Below are positions 1-10,831 of a stretch of DNA of 27,500 nt, piece by piece. Numbering within the stretch: position 1 is the first letter of the stretch; each line of letters begins with the position of its first letter. The DNA is from Cryptococcus deneoformans JEC21 (taxonomy: Eukaryota > Basidiomycota > Tremellomycetes > Tremellales > Cryptococcaceae), in assembly GCF_000091045.1 (NCBI RefSeq), contig NC_006681.1, positions 659,287-686,786 on the forward strand, in the 5' to 3' direction. The position numbers and the translations under genes were made by a program. Under the pieces are notes generated by a model. That model searched no databases and was not told the origin of the DNA. It worked only from the letters and a program-made list of their open reading frames with translations.

Positions 1-1483
1 CCTTCAGAGTGCTGATTGTCCGTCAGAACTTGGATCTTTCATATCAAATATGGAAGTGCACTCACAAAGCAGGGTAAGTCGCTAGGATGTCGGCCGCCTC
101 CAAGACGTCTCCCGCGTTGACGAGTGCTGAGTCGCCAAGCACTCGAGTGTGGAATGGAAAAGTGCCAACCTGAACGTGAGCCATCAGCTTCCGATTGTAG
201 TGTTAGTAGGCTAAGCTTGACAAAGTCTGACCTTCTTCGTGATGCAGTTGTAAGCTTCCTTAATCTCCGCGGACAACGAGCTGATGTCCTTGCTAGGAGG
301 AATCTGGTGGAGAGTCTTATCAAGATCAGCGGCTGGTTGTGGCTGTACGAACCATAAATTAGCCGATACCTTTTGGACGAGATAACCGGAAACTCACCGA
401 CGGGTCTTTGGCGTCTGTAATCCAGACCTCAACTGTGTACACTTCGCCTGTCTCAAAAGTTATCCCTTCCTCATGCTGTTTATCGCCAGATGGGAATAGA
501 TCAATCTCTTTGGGTCCTTGAATGTCGTACTGAGTATGCTGATGCCAGGAAGCTCTCCTCAGTATCTTATACCGGACTTACAATCCTGACTCAGCTAGAC
601 TTACATTATGGGCAAGTAAACCCGGGACACCACGATAAGGAGTACGCCTCATATATTCATCAACTTTCTTGACCAGATCGCCGTTTGTCGTACCAGGCTA
701 ATAATAATGGGAAGAGGTTGTCATTTAGTGCTACAAATTGCTCCAGGATGATGGTAAAAACCTTTATAAGGTCGAGAACCAACTTGGCTACTTCAGTGGC
801 TGTTTTAGATAATTGTTTGGCAGCTAACGATTCCCCAAGCAGGAAACTGTAATTTGATCGCCCAATTACTTTAGCTTAAAAACACCCTATCGGTCCATGA
901 TAAAAGACGGCATTAACCACTTACTTCCCTCCCACAACGGCGCCGTAGCCCTACACGAGGCTTGTCAGTCCGAGTCCGAAAGCAAAATGTTCGAAAGCAA
1001 AATGTTAGGGATTGCGGCAACCCACATCAATATGGGCGCCCAATTGAAGTTTGAGCAGTTGAGAGCCATCCGCTTTCAAAAGGTTCCCAGACTTGAGAGC
1101 GTTGTTACAAATGATATAATCCAGCTGAGCCGTAGTTGGATGACATATACCTAGCGTTTGAGTTGTTAAGCTAACTGTATGCTTTTCCGGACTCGTAGTC
1201 ACTAATCCCGCTTCGAAAAAAGGACCTCACCGTCGTTGATTTGGCCAAAACTTCGGTCCTGAATATACTTATCTCCAGCTTCGGAAAGCTCAGCAAGCGT
1301 AATGTCGCTGTTCATCTTTGCCAATTGTAAGGCATGGTAATAAGCCTCAGCAGCTAGACGTCCTGCTTGCACGTATTTCTCGTACGCTCTGAAAATGCTC
1401 TCTTCAGCAACATACTTTGGATTTCTGCACCCTTCCTAAACAGTTTCTGTTTCATGGAAACAGCACTCACTCGGCCGATCCAT
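1..1483 (-). CDS. PA2G4/EBP1/ARX1-like protein (M24 peptidase fold), 3' end outside window
   Basis: Spliced gene read from ten exons: 1483-1471, 1431-1231, 1150-1026, 950-925, 846-762, 697-605, 529-398, 342-232, 169-66 and 11 onward past the window edge. The frame stays open through every junction. The start follows from the first in-frame ATG, a 13-nt first exon encoding MDRP. Family features seen: a helical start (KYVAEESIFRAYEKYVQAGR), GICHPTTAQLD corresponding to the GIAFPT segment, LKLQLGAHIDGYGAVV corresponding to the KI-LG-HIDGF strand, and later EGITFETGEVYTVEVW and TFPFHTRVL. Family members (Ebp1, Arx1, S. pombe 42-kDa 'curved DNA-binding protein') share the methionine aminopeptidase fold, are generally non-catalytic and bind near the 60S exit tunnel. 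This copy is divergent (GAVVGGNFLLG follows the HIDG strand), so it may be a paralogue with another role. The first intron (39 nt, AAG acceptor) is the weakest junction. Confidence 0.72.
977..1006. repeat. Perfect 15-nt tandem duplication inside an intron
   Basis: The unit CGAAAGCAAAATGTT occurs twice back to back (977-991 and 992-1006). It lies within the intron between the exons at 1150-1026 and 950-925 of the PA2G4-like gene. It looks like a recent slippage or duplication event and does not touch the splice sites. Confidence 0.9.
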
Positions 1484-2020
1484 GGGCTGACATTATAGCC
1501 GGTGATCCCAGATATTAGGCTTTAAAAAAAGTGGTAGTGGAATAGTGATGTAATTGAATGCTGCCAGTTTATTATAATGAGGTGATAGGAGTATAAATAT
1601 CGTTCCTCCATAGACAGGATATCTTTAATTATTCAGCTATCATGATCCTTTTGGTGTCTTGGGATAGCCGCTTAGCCGCTGAAGCACGGTGTCTTCGGCT
1701 TTATACCTTGGTCAGCGGTTTATCACAAGAATCCCCTAGCTAGTAGAGCAAGTATGTAATAGCCGCCCACTATTGCCTTTTTTTTAAATAAACAACGACC
1801 CATGCATGGTTTTCCTTGCTAGCTGATCGTGCAGTGTAGTAGACGCGACGGTGGAAAGTTATGGCAGACAGAATAAATTTAGTGGAAAAGTTTGGCTTCC
1901 AACAGATCTGTAGCGAATCTCCATGCATATCTAGACGACTATTTGTTGATCAGAAAACCGCCTAAACAAACCTAATTCGACCGCACTAGAAATAGCCACA
2001 ACTAAGAAGCAGATTACGAG
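1484..2020. other. Intergenic region between PA2G4-like gene and catalase
   Basis: Contains the promoter side of the minus-strand PA2G4-like gene and the 3' flank of the minus-strand catalase. AT-rich stretches occur near 1520-1640 and 1780-1800. I found no credible exon, tRNA or repeat. Confidence 0.5.
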
Positions 2021-4527
2021 TCAACGAGCCCTCTGAGTCTTCTGAGGAGCACCATTATTGAACACAACGTCCGCATCTTGGCGAAGGCCGTTCGCCCCAC
2101 GCTTAACACCAAAGCCATTATGAGTACCGTTGAAAGACATCCCCTCAATACTCCCATAGCCCCTGACATTGGTGGCCTTCTCGAGACGAGCACCAAGATC
2201 AGGCGATACTTGTCGGAAAATGGCAATTTGACGGGCAATAATTTCCTTGCGCTTGCAGGTCGACATGTGCCCGGCGACAGTCTGAATGAAACGTTCCTTT
2301 GACTCGTCGCTGAACACTTTCTGCCAAAGGGCACGAGGGGCGTTAAAGTCCTCAGGACGGATCTCGCTGAGGAAGCTGACAGCTTCACCGATAAATTGAC
2401 CGTGCACTTTGTTAAGGTTGACGCGCTTCTCTCGGAACTTGATGGGCTCGATACTGGAGAGATAAGCGGGTCTTCCTCCCTGATTGTAGAAAGCCATGGC
2501 ACCATCGCGTTGAAAGTTGCCCGTTGCGTAAGGGGTGGCCGATTGATTGACTGGAAGCTGTTGGTAGTTGGCACCAACACGGTGGCGGTGCGCGTCAGGG
2601 TAAGAGAACAGTCGGGCTTGGAGTACAGGGTCGGCAGAGGGTTCTACGCCTGGGATCATGTGAGCAGGGTTGAACGTCGCTTGCTCAACCTCAGCAAAGT
2701 AATTCTACAGAAGATCAACTCAGATATGATACCATAGTATTGCATTATAAGCTGACTTACACTAGGATTCTCATTCAAGGTGATCTTGCCTATAGTCCTG
2801 AGTGGATAATCTCCATGAGGCCAGACGTGGGTCAAGTCAAAGACATTGATCCGCTTCTTTTCCCATGCCTCCTCTGCTTGTTCTTGTGTCATAACTTGGA
2901 CCTTCATCGTCCAAGATGGGTACCTGCGAAAGTAAGTCAGTAAACGTCTTTGAAGATGAATTTATCAGGAATAAAGTCAAAACGTACTCTCCACGCCCAA
3001 TAGCTTCGTACAAGTCCTTCTGACCCCAGTCAGGTGATTTGGTAGATGCCTCCTCGCTCGTAAAGAACTTGTTGCCCTGGTCAGAGATGAGGTGGAATTG
3101 GGCATAAACCCAGTCGCCATTGTCATTAACGATCTTGAGGGTGTGCCCGTAATAACCATGCATGTGACGCCATCCCGCGGGAATGCCTCGATCAGACATG
3201 AGTATCTGTTTATCCAAGGCTGTCAGCATTTGGCGAGTTGGTTTAGTGTACAATATGATAACGTACCATGACCTGGTGAATGGATTCAGGATTCTGAGAA
3301 AGGTAGTCCCAGAACATGGTGGAATCATCTCCGCCGCTAAGATGGGTGGCTGGGTCCCGTTTCTGAGTGTGAATGAAGTGAGGGAACTTGGCTGGGTCGC
3401 GCACTACAATATGTCAGCAAATTATTTTTGTCCATTACGCTAGGTAAAAGGGCGTAACTCACGAAAGAAAACGGGAGTGTTATTCGCAACGAAGTCCCAG
3501 TTACCCTCAGCCGTTCTAAATTTGACAGCAAAACCACGAGGATCACTAAGCTTGAACGTCAGTTCAAGAATCCTAAGGAGAAATATTAGACTACTTACCG
3601 AGCAAGGTCAGGAGATCCCGATTCTCCCCCGACGGTTGAAAATCGAATAGTCAAAGGACAGGTAGTGCCCTTTTGGAACATGTTGGCGAGGCAGAGGTCC
3701 TCTAGGCCGTCTGTACACTCCCAGGTACCATGGGCACCTGAGCCCTTGGCATGGACCACTCTTTCGGGGATCCTATGCAAAAGTCAGTCCTCAAGGTTTA
3801 GGAACCAAGTCATGATCAGACTCACCTTTCGCGATCAAAGTGAGAGAGTAAGTCAATCAAATGGAAGTCTTGCAGAAGAAGGGGACCGTTAACACCAGCC
3901 CGCTGAACAGCATACGGGTGGGGCACCGGAACACCGTTGGATGTAGTATAGATACTTTGAGGTGCTTGTCAGTCTAGGAAGTTAAAAAAGGCGGGACCTT
4001 AATACGTACACCTCCTGGGACTTAAGGTCCCTATCCTTCTCGTATGATCGAACAGTCAACTTTCCCACATCGTCCGCCAGAGCGTTGCCATTCTCTCGAG
4101 GGATTGAATCATTTTGTTTTTGGACCTTCAGACGCGCAGCAGAAGGAGGGGGCAAAGGAACAGGAACGGCAACTGAAGCTGATTTGGACGTCGACTTTGG
4201 TGTCGGAGTCTGAGGGATACTACCGTTCATGTAAGGACAGCCATTGAAGCGAGTGGATTCAGAGTCTTCCTTGGAAGAGCTAAAAGACACAGGCTCTTCG
4301 GATACAATGATTTCTTGACCGCCCTTGCGGAACACTTTGGATAGTGTGCCGTGAAGTAAACCGGAATAGGAACGGTCGGCAGTTGGCACAGGAGTGTAGC
4401 CAACAGAATATGCCGACTTGACTGAGTCGGAAGTAGAAGATACTGACGGAGCATCGAAGTGCGAACTGTTGGCTGGCGACAGGTTCTTGCGGTACGGCGT
4501 ACCAGAGGCTAGGTTACGAGCAGACAT
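2021..4527 (-). CDS. Haem catalase with long N-terminal extension
   Basis: Converts hydrogen peroxide to water and oxygen. Eight exons: 4527-4010, 3954-3826, 3772-3599, 3545-3463, 3403-3267, 3205-2988, 2923-2761 and 2704-2021, totalling 701 aa. All landmarks of monofunctional catalases are present: [10 protein letters not shown] near residue 175, the distal haem histidine in [12 protein letters not shown] (about 222), the catalytic asparagine in [15 protein letters not shown] (about 294), [19 protein letters not shown], and the proximal haem tyrosine in [13 protein letters not shown] (about 509). About 165 residues precede the core. They are Ser/Pro/Thr-rich with no obvious signal peptide, so the protein is longer than the usual 500-aa small-subunit enzymes and lacks the C-terminal flavodoxin-like domain of large-subunit ones. 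It ends in RAR, not a peroxisomal SKL-type signal. From memory C. neoformans has four catalase genes and CAT4 lies close to ATG1; this may be that gene, unverified. Confidence 0.95.
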
Positions 4528-6229
4528 ATCGGGCAGATAAGACTGACAGAGATAGAGAGATGGTGGATCGCAGTAAGCACGGGAATGGGAAAGGAGAGCC
4601 GGGGGTGCATCTCATATTCCAAATATGTACCATTCTATTTGTCAAAGTCATGTATCAGAAGGATGAGTTTAGGCGAAGATAAATGGTCGAAAGCTGTTCA
4701 CAGCCGCCCAAGCGCCAACCGCCAGTGACGCTCCCATATCCCGATGCGCCTGGCCGCGGTGGTTTTCATATCTCGTGCAATTGGTCAGCATGCCATCAAC
4801 GCGAGAGAAGATTACGGTGTTTTCGACGGAAACAAGAGGTAGTGGATCATGGGAGATTTGCTGACTGAAGAACAAAAAAATGAAATTTAAATAAAAAAAG
4901 AAATGGAACTTCGCGGCAGCGCCCGGGCGACCACCGACCGCGAAGGCCATGTCCCCCATATTATTGATGATTTACGGGGCCCAATACGACGGCAGCAGAA
5001 ATCCAAGCGGGCAAGTCTTGTGACGATAAGATAGCATTTATCGTCATCATCCTTCAGGACTTGTCGTATCAAGCAAAGTTCCAAACGTACCTTATTATTA
5101 CGTTCGTCATTGTCATAAAGCACGTATTATAAAATGGGCAGTCGCCAGCCTTTTTTGGGCCCAACCACTTTCTGTCGATCCTACAAATGCTTTAGTAGTC
5201 TTACGCTACCATTCTTGAAGTTCTCAATAGCTTCCTGTTCGATTTTGCAAGCTCAGTCATCTTCACTATCCCCAGAGTCTCGGACGAAAAGGCTCGCCAC
5301 CCGAGCTTCTTCACTATAAGCGTCTCCCTGCCAAAACTTCCTGATTCTACTTCAGTGCAATTCAATGCCCATCTAACTAGATAACTCGAATATCACTGGA
5401 CTTCGCAATGGTTCTCATGCTGAGCCCGTGTGTTACGGGCTTGACTTTATTTGAGATATTGGTGCGCTTTGTATCCACCTTTGGGCGCGCCCGAAGTGGA
5501 AGAACAGGATACTGATGACATTGACGGCCAGAACATCGACATCGATAAGGAGATGGAGGATGATAACGTCGAAGCACGAGTATTGGGTTTATCAGAAAGG
5601 GACCAGTGCTGGCAGCCTCACTACAACCCACAGTCAACGGTAACAGCTCAGATGAGAATAAAGATAGAATAGCTAGGAGGTCTGTTTGGTATCAAATGCC
5701 AACAACAGGATAATAATTCCATGCAACTCGTTCAAAGTGACGAGCTATTGGAGCATATGTAGGTTTGTAATGAGCTAAGTAGGCGTAAAGAAGAGGAATT
5801 TCAACGGGCTGAATTGGAGAGGAGGCCAGATCTGAGCTGCTTGCGCTGTCTGAGATATAATAGTCCAATGGCAATGGTGCCAGGAAGGGAAAAGAAAATT
5901 AGGAATACAGAAAGAAAAGCATTGAAAAACATTGTCCAAGCGAAAAAACAGGCCGATTACGGATGGAGCATTCATTCCAGCTTCGATAAGGTTACAAACC
6001 CAAATTTGCGAGGTTGATCCATTATTTATTTATTCTTGGTCATCAGACGCAATGAATTCCGAATAGAGCAGAAACAGGAGGCGCAGAGAAGCGACGCAGA
6101 CAATATAGCAATTACTACACAAATGAATAGAGATCCTGCATTCCAAACCTTTCCATCGCCTATACTTTTTCTCCACTTCATCTAATAGCGACTTATCCTT
6201 TCACTCGACCTCCTCTCAATTCCAGCCAA
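4528..6229. other. 1.7-kb gene-poor region upstream of catalase
   Basis: Holds the promoter region of the minus-strand catalase and the 3' flank of the minus-strand RRM protein. A TATAAAA sequence sits at about 5129-5135 on the plus strand, followed by a pyrimidine-rich stretch. Apart from the interrupted frame at 5445-6017, listed separately, I see no supported gene. Confidence 0.45.
5445..6017 (+). pseudogene. Possible decayed or spliced coding frame, unknown product
   Basis: One plus-strand frame runs about 190 codons with only two stops, both TAG (about 5670 and 5757). The first part is strongly acidic (EVEEQDTDDIDGQNIDIDKE) and the last part is basic and charged (EEFQRAELERRPDL, then GREKKIRNTERKALKNIVQAKK), which resembles protein-coding composition. 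It ends at a TGA at 6015-6017. The two stops could lie in short introns (for example a 33-nt GT...TAG segment ending at 5672), or the frame could be a relic. No initiating ATG exon was found: the ATG at 5408 is in another frame. I do not recognise a family. It could also be chance. Confidence 0.25.
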
Positions 6230-8071
6230 TTACGCCTGGGGAACCTTGATAGCCGAAGCAGAGAACTCGTGCCACCTGGGGTTGAATTGCACATCTATTT
6301 CACCGTAGCATTAGCTCCTGGACATTTGAGTTGAGGTCGAGGCTGAACTTACCCAAAGCACGACCACCATAAGGCCATCCCATAAACTTCTCAGATGCAT
6401 TCGCCGCGTCTGCCGTCTCCGCAAATTGAACGATACCTTCTCCCTTACTTTGACCACCAGAGTAGAGGATCTCGGCAAGGGTAACGGTGCCGATGGTCTC
6501 AAACAGTTCGACGAGGTCTTCGTTGGATGTTGACCACGGGAGCTGAAACATGGTTAATAAACTCGTGAACACGATCAGATACAGGTGGATACTCACGTTA
6601 CGAACGAGAATCTGCTGGTTGGGCTCGGCGGGAATGGGCTCCAAACCCGATGGCGCAACCTGGTCGACAGCCATACCCTCACCGCCCTCAGGTCCGTTGT
6701 AGTCGGCATAGAGGTCGTTGCTGAAATTCCTACCGCCAGCAGCTGCAGCACCGCCGGCACCAACACCACCAGCGACCGCATTCATGCCCATGTGGCCCAT
6801 GCCCATACCCCCACCCATGAACCCTCCACGGAAACCGCCTCGGAAGCCACCACGGAAGCCGAAACCGCCACGAGGGAAGAAAGCGCCTCGGAAACCACCT
6901 CGGCCGCGGAAAGCACCGCCGTGGGCGAATCGGTCCTACGATGAATTGTGAGCATTGAAGTGACAGCCCAGCTGGAGATGGAACACTGACCTCTCGGACT
7001 TCAAGGACATTACCAAACCAATCAAAGCCATTGAACATCTCAATAGCAGCCTTGGCATCATCCGCGTTCAAGAAGACAACTGTTCCGTTACCCTTGGGAG
7101 TACCGTCAGGCCTGAAACCAATATCGGCACGGATGACTTCTCCAGCTTGACGCATGAGGTCCTTAAGGTCTTGCCATGAAGCTTGGAGAGGAAGCTGTAC
7201 CAAAAGGGTTAACTGTATTCACAGCAGGCCACAGACGGAAAACTTACGTTACCGACAAAGAGATTCCTGTTAGGAATAGCAGGGCCGTGGCCGTGGAATC
7301 CGTGAGGTTGCTGATTACCAAGGAAATGACGAGCTTCACCAAGGGCGATACCAATCTTGCCGGGGATGGGAGGAGCGCCGAATCGCGCAGTCTCTTCACG
7401 GTCTTCTCGAATAAAGACGGATCGACCAAAGAAGGCCTTGTCAGAGAGCTCGGCTTTGGCTCGCTGGGCTTCCTCCTGAGAGGCAAATTCGACAATACTG
7501 TAACTTTCATGAGAATTGATTGAACTTTCCTCATGAAATACTCACCCGCAACCCTTAGACTGACCAGCAGGGGTGGTGAGGACCTCAGAGAATACTACTT
7601 TACCACCACCTGAGATAAAATCAGCAAGAATGCCCGCTTCGTTGTATATCACTTACCTCGCTCCATGAAGTTGGCAAGATCCTTGTAATTGCAGTCATAC
7701 GCCAAGTTACCCACATACAACCTGTTCTCTCTCTTGCTGACCTTGGCGTGAGCCTCGGCCTCGGAAGCAGGCGCGTTCATAGGCCCGTCGACACTCTTCT
7801 CCCAGTCCTGTCGGGGCGCACCATACCTACCTGAACCACGTCGGGGAGAACGAGGTCGGCCGCTACCACGGTGGTCACCACCATGACGGTCTTCCCTGTA
7901 ACTTCGTCGCTCCCCACGGTCACGGGATCGAGAGCGGTCCCTGTCGCGCCTGTCGCGAGAACGAGATCGAGAACGCGAAGGGGAACGGTGTCGGTGTCGG
8001 TGAGGAGAGCGAGTTCGGGAGCGCGAGTGGGAACGAGAGTAAGATCTGCGACGCTGCTCATCGATATCCAT
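6230..8071 (-). CDS. SR-like RNA-binding protein with three RRMs (Gbp2/Hrb1 type)
   Basis: Probable shuttling mRNA-binding protein. Exons from the ATG at 8071: 8071-7657 (part of an exon beginning at 8098), 7609-7546, 7497-7248, 7194-6991, 6935-6597, 6542-6353 and 6294-6230, giving 508 aa. Order: an RS/RD/RH-rich N-terminus (about residues 5-75); RRM1 (NRLYVGNLAY; KGCGIVEFAS); a linker; RRM2 (RNLFVGNLPLQ; KGNGTVVFL, about 238-310); an RGG/FRGG and GMGM-rich stretch (about 312-365); and RRM3 (QQILVRNLPWS; KGEGIVQFAE, about 418-495), ending in FNPRWHEFSASAIKVPQA. Three RRMs behind an RS domain match yeast Gbp2/Hrb1, which couple splicing quality control and TREX to mRNA export; that role is inferred. 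The predicted start follows GG at the end of an in-frame RS-like leader, so the true N-terminus may lie further upstream. Confidence 0.85.
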
Positions 8072-8258
8072 CCCCCCATCGTCATCTTGCGTTAGGTCCT
8101 GAATCCACAATGGATAGAAAAAGTCTACTGCTCCAGCGCCCGGCCCCTCAACGTACCACCCGTAAAGGAAAGTCGACTCACGCTTCGGTAACGGTCCTCA
8201 TCGCGTCTGCTGCTGTGGCGTTCTCGGCTCCTGCTCCTATCTCGATCGTCCCTTCGAT
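8072..8258 (-). other. 5' leader exons of the RRM gene, with RS-like reading frame
   Basis: A probable exon at 8258-8183 is followed by an intron (GTGAGT donor at 8182, CAG acceptor at 8099) and joins the main exon at 8098. In the frame of the RRM protein it encodes an Arg/Ser/Asp-rich stretch (DRSRSRERHSSRRDEDRYRS) and runs into the main frame without a stop, but no in-frame ATG is visible before a TAG near 8300. It is either 5' UTR or part of a longer N-terminus started in an exon I could not place. Confidence 0.45.
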
Positions 8259-9124
8259 CTGACGTCCATCCAATCCATCCATCAGCTCCTCCATCCTTCT
8301 ATCCGTACCATACAATTTCTAAACTCCAAACTCCGAAAATCGAGGCACAAAGGAAAAGGGTGGATTGGGAAAGGGGATGGGGGCGGTGTTGAGGATTAAG
8401 ATGGCAGGGTGTCCACGTCCGCTTGCGCGTTTCCCTTCGGCTCACTGCTTCAATCCCCGCCATCTTTTCTCATCCTAACTTTACCAGCCCAATATCCATT
8501 CGCCTGCCATCTGGCACATCTTTGGCTGACCATCTAGCCTGAAGATGGTAACCTCTCCGGTCCTTTCCGTTCTCGCATTCTTTCTACCCTACCCAACACA
8601 ATCCAATCCCAAACCCAACCTTGTTCTAATCCAATCCGAAAAAGACCCACATCGATCTCCAGCCTCCGGGGCCATAGGTTCGTCGCCGCGCATTTCTCTG
8701 TCGTCTTCCATTGTGGTTGTAGATTTTCTGTCAAGCGTTAGTCGAGGAAGAAATATGAATGAAAAAGCATGAGTACGGCCCGGTTATGGCTCATTGATTC
8801 ACGCGTACGACACCGACACCATATCGGACATTCGGCGATTCCTGAGTGTGGCGCTTTTTGGGGGCTCCTATTTCGTAACAATAGACAAGAAGTTCAACTC
8901 CAGACAAGGAGAGGATAAAAAAGCAAAGAATTACTTATGTTTTTCCAAAGTATTCTGCTTTATAATAATGATTTTTGGCTTATTCTATTTATGCACATTT
9001 CCATATGAGCATTATGTCATAGTAGAGTAACAACATAAAAAGTTTCCATTGCCAGATCAGGTTTCACTACAAAGAATTGCCCACAACCTCTATTATTCGA
9101 CCATTCCAAACACGTCTCGCATAA
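8259..9124. other. Intergenic region upstream of RRM gene and downstream of DUF6534 gene
   Basis: Contains the promoter and probable first exon of the minus-strand RRM gene (roughly 8260-8560) and the AT-rich 3' flank of the minus-strand DUF6534 gene (8900-9060). Small open frames here lack splice or family support. Confidence 0.45.
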
Positions 9125-10831
9125 CTAGATGTGAACCCGGCCTTTGTCATCATCGATCAGTTCTTCTTTTGACATTTGTACGGGAATCGCAGATAACGAC
9201 ATCCCAGCTTCCAAGTCGTCAACAGAATCATGTCGGTGATCTTTAGCGAGGATTCGGTTCAAGCCCATTTTTGGAGCTTCGTACGAGAAGTGACTCTACA
9301 GCAACGCGTCAATTAGCTCTCATTGGGCTGAAAATAGAGCAAGTGACCAACCTCGACATATGTATCTGTTGAGACGGTGACGCCGGTATCTGCTTGACGC
9401 CTGCTACTCTTCTGGCCAGAGTTGAAGTCCTTCATGCGTATTATCAGTTACAGAACAAGGACGGAAGGTGTGTACAACATACAGAATTGCTGTAATAAGT
9501 AGAGTTATTCTGGCGTATAGTATCACGAGAGTTGAGAACGCTGAGGGCTCCCGTGAGATAGACCTTGGGAAGCATGATCCTTTCCATTCGGATTCAGCGG
9601 AAGTACAAGATTTGGCTTGGCCAGAAACTCACATAAAGAGAGTAGAGATCGAAGCCATTTCTCGAGACCACGCCATCAATACGATTGAAGCACTATGTCA
9701 ACATGATGAGCGATGATAAACCAACTACTGGTTATATCCCGGCATACAAGATAGTAGGAGGAATCTGGGCTTCGACGGCGATCCTTTGACATGCTATCAG
9801 CTTACACTCCAACCTTCCAACCTGTACACACCTCATAAGCTTGTAGATGAGTTTGTCGGTGACAATCCACCCTGTTCGCGACTTGTAAAGACCCCACAGG
9901 ATACCACCGGTGTTGATTAGATCAGAAACGATACAGGCGGTGGGCTATTATTTAAGTCAATGCTTTTGACCTTGTAAATTAAATACAAAGTTACTCACCC
10001 AGAGGTAAAAGAACACCGTTCCCGCCTGCGTTCCTGTCAGCTCAGAGTCGATAAAGACACAAAGAAGGACTCACATAGCTGATATCAGCAGAAAAATCCA
10101 ACCTGTGATCGAGGGCAGTGTATCCGATAGATCCGATGGCGGACAATGATCTTATGAGGACATCAGCCTTTACTTAGGCCCAATTGAAGTCATAGCAAAC
10201 GTACAAGGTGAAGAGAAGGGTTGCAGAGATGATCACGCTCCGGTTGTTAATTCTCCAAGCTCTCTCGCCGTAAAATGCCTTTCCAGGAGTGAATGAACTG
10301 ACTATAAGCCGTCAAAGCTTGAAACTTACCTGCACAGGGATCTTTGTCAAGGAGCAGAGCAAGCCATACCATGCTGACCAGTGTTGAGAAGTGAATTGGG
10401 CGTACTGCCCATAGTTGTATGCGAACATGTTCACCTCCATTGCCCATGTACTACATGTTGTTAGCCCAAAGACGATATTGCAACCAAAATAATTAACTCA
10501 CAAGCAGGTGGTTGCAACCGCTGCTGCTGTGGCGAAGTACTGCAGACATGTACACCAGTTAGAGAAGCGATCTTAGTGAAAGTAGGCGGGTAGGAAGAAA
10601 CGTGCAATAACGAGCTTGATATGGACCGACTCGTGCTCTGTGATTAACAAATACCGCAGGAACTGGTTTCCAATAACGCCCATCATTAGCGCATCCACGC
10701 CAAGTCTTCCAAAGGTGGTCAGTAGGTGTTAAATGCTTTCAAGTTGACACTCACGATATGATTAGAGGAGTTAGGTTCCTAGCCAGGTCAGCCGTAATGG
10801 CTGCCTTGGAAATTTCTTCAATTGACGACAT
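9125..10831 (-). CDS. DUF6534-type seven-helix membrane protein
   Basis: Thirteen exons: 10831-10755, 10705-10612, 10539-10502, 10450-10330, 10278-10205, 10150-10075, 10025-9999, 9944-9832, 9783-9748, 9692-9633, 9579-9483, 9429-9352 and 9295-9125, totalling 353 aa. Hydrophobic segments are spread from residue 15 to about 260, consistent with seven membrane helices. The second half matches the pattern I know for the basidiomycete DUF6534 family: DLINTGGILWGLYKSRTGW, then TDKLIYKLMRIAVEAQ, then KVYLTGALSVLNSRDTIR. The 90-residue C-terminal tail is polar, probably cytosolic. Function of the family is unknown; the helix count and tail resemble receptor-like proteins but that is speculation. The donor of exon 2 (GTTATT at 10611) is weak and was chosen because it alone keeps frame. 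Confidence 0.85.
9999..10025 (-). other. 27-nt microexon of the DUF6534 gene
   Basis: This exon encodes AGTVFFYLW inside a membrane helix and is flanked by a GCAG acceptor and a GTGAGT donor. It is in phase 0 on both sides, so skipping would delete nine residues without a frameshift. Confidence 0.7.

Noticed and set aside
5134..5319. Plus-strand open frame of 61 codons after a TATAAAA
   Set aside because: The ATG overlaps the TATA-like sequence, so it would not lie in the transcript started there; no splice continuation to the frame at 5445 was found.
6585..6944. Plus-strand open frame rich in Thr, Glu and Ala
   Set aside because: Antisense reflection of the RGG/FRGG-coding exon of the RRM protein.
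9249..9265. GGTTCAAGCCC resembling a tRNA B box
   Set aside because: It sits inside the last coding exon of the DUF6534 gene, and no A box or foldable cloverleaf was seen upstream.
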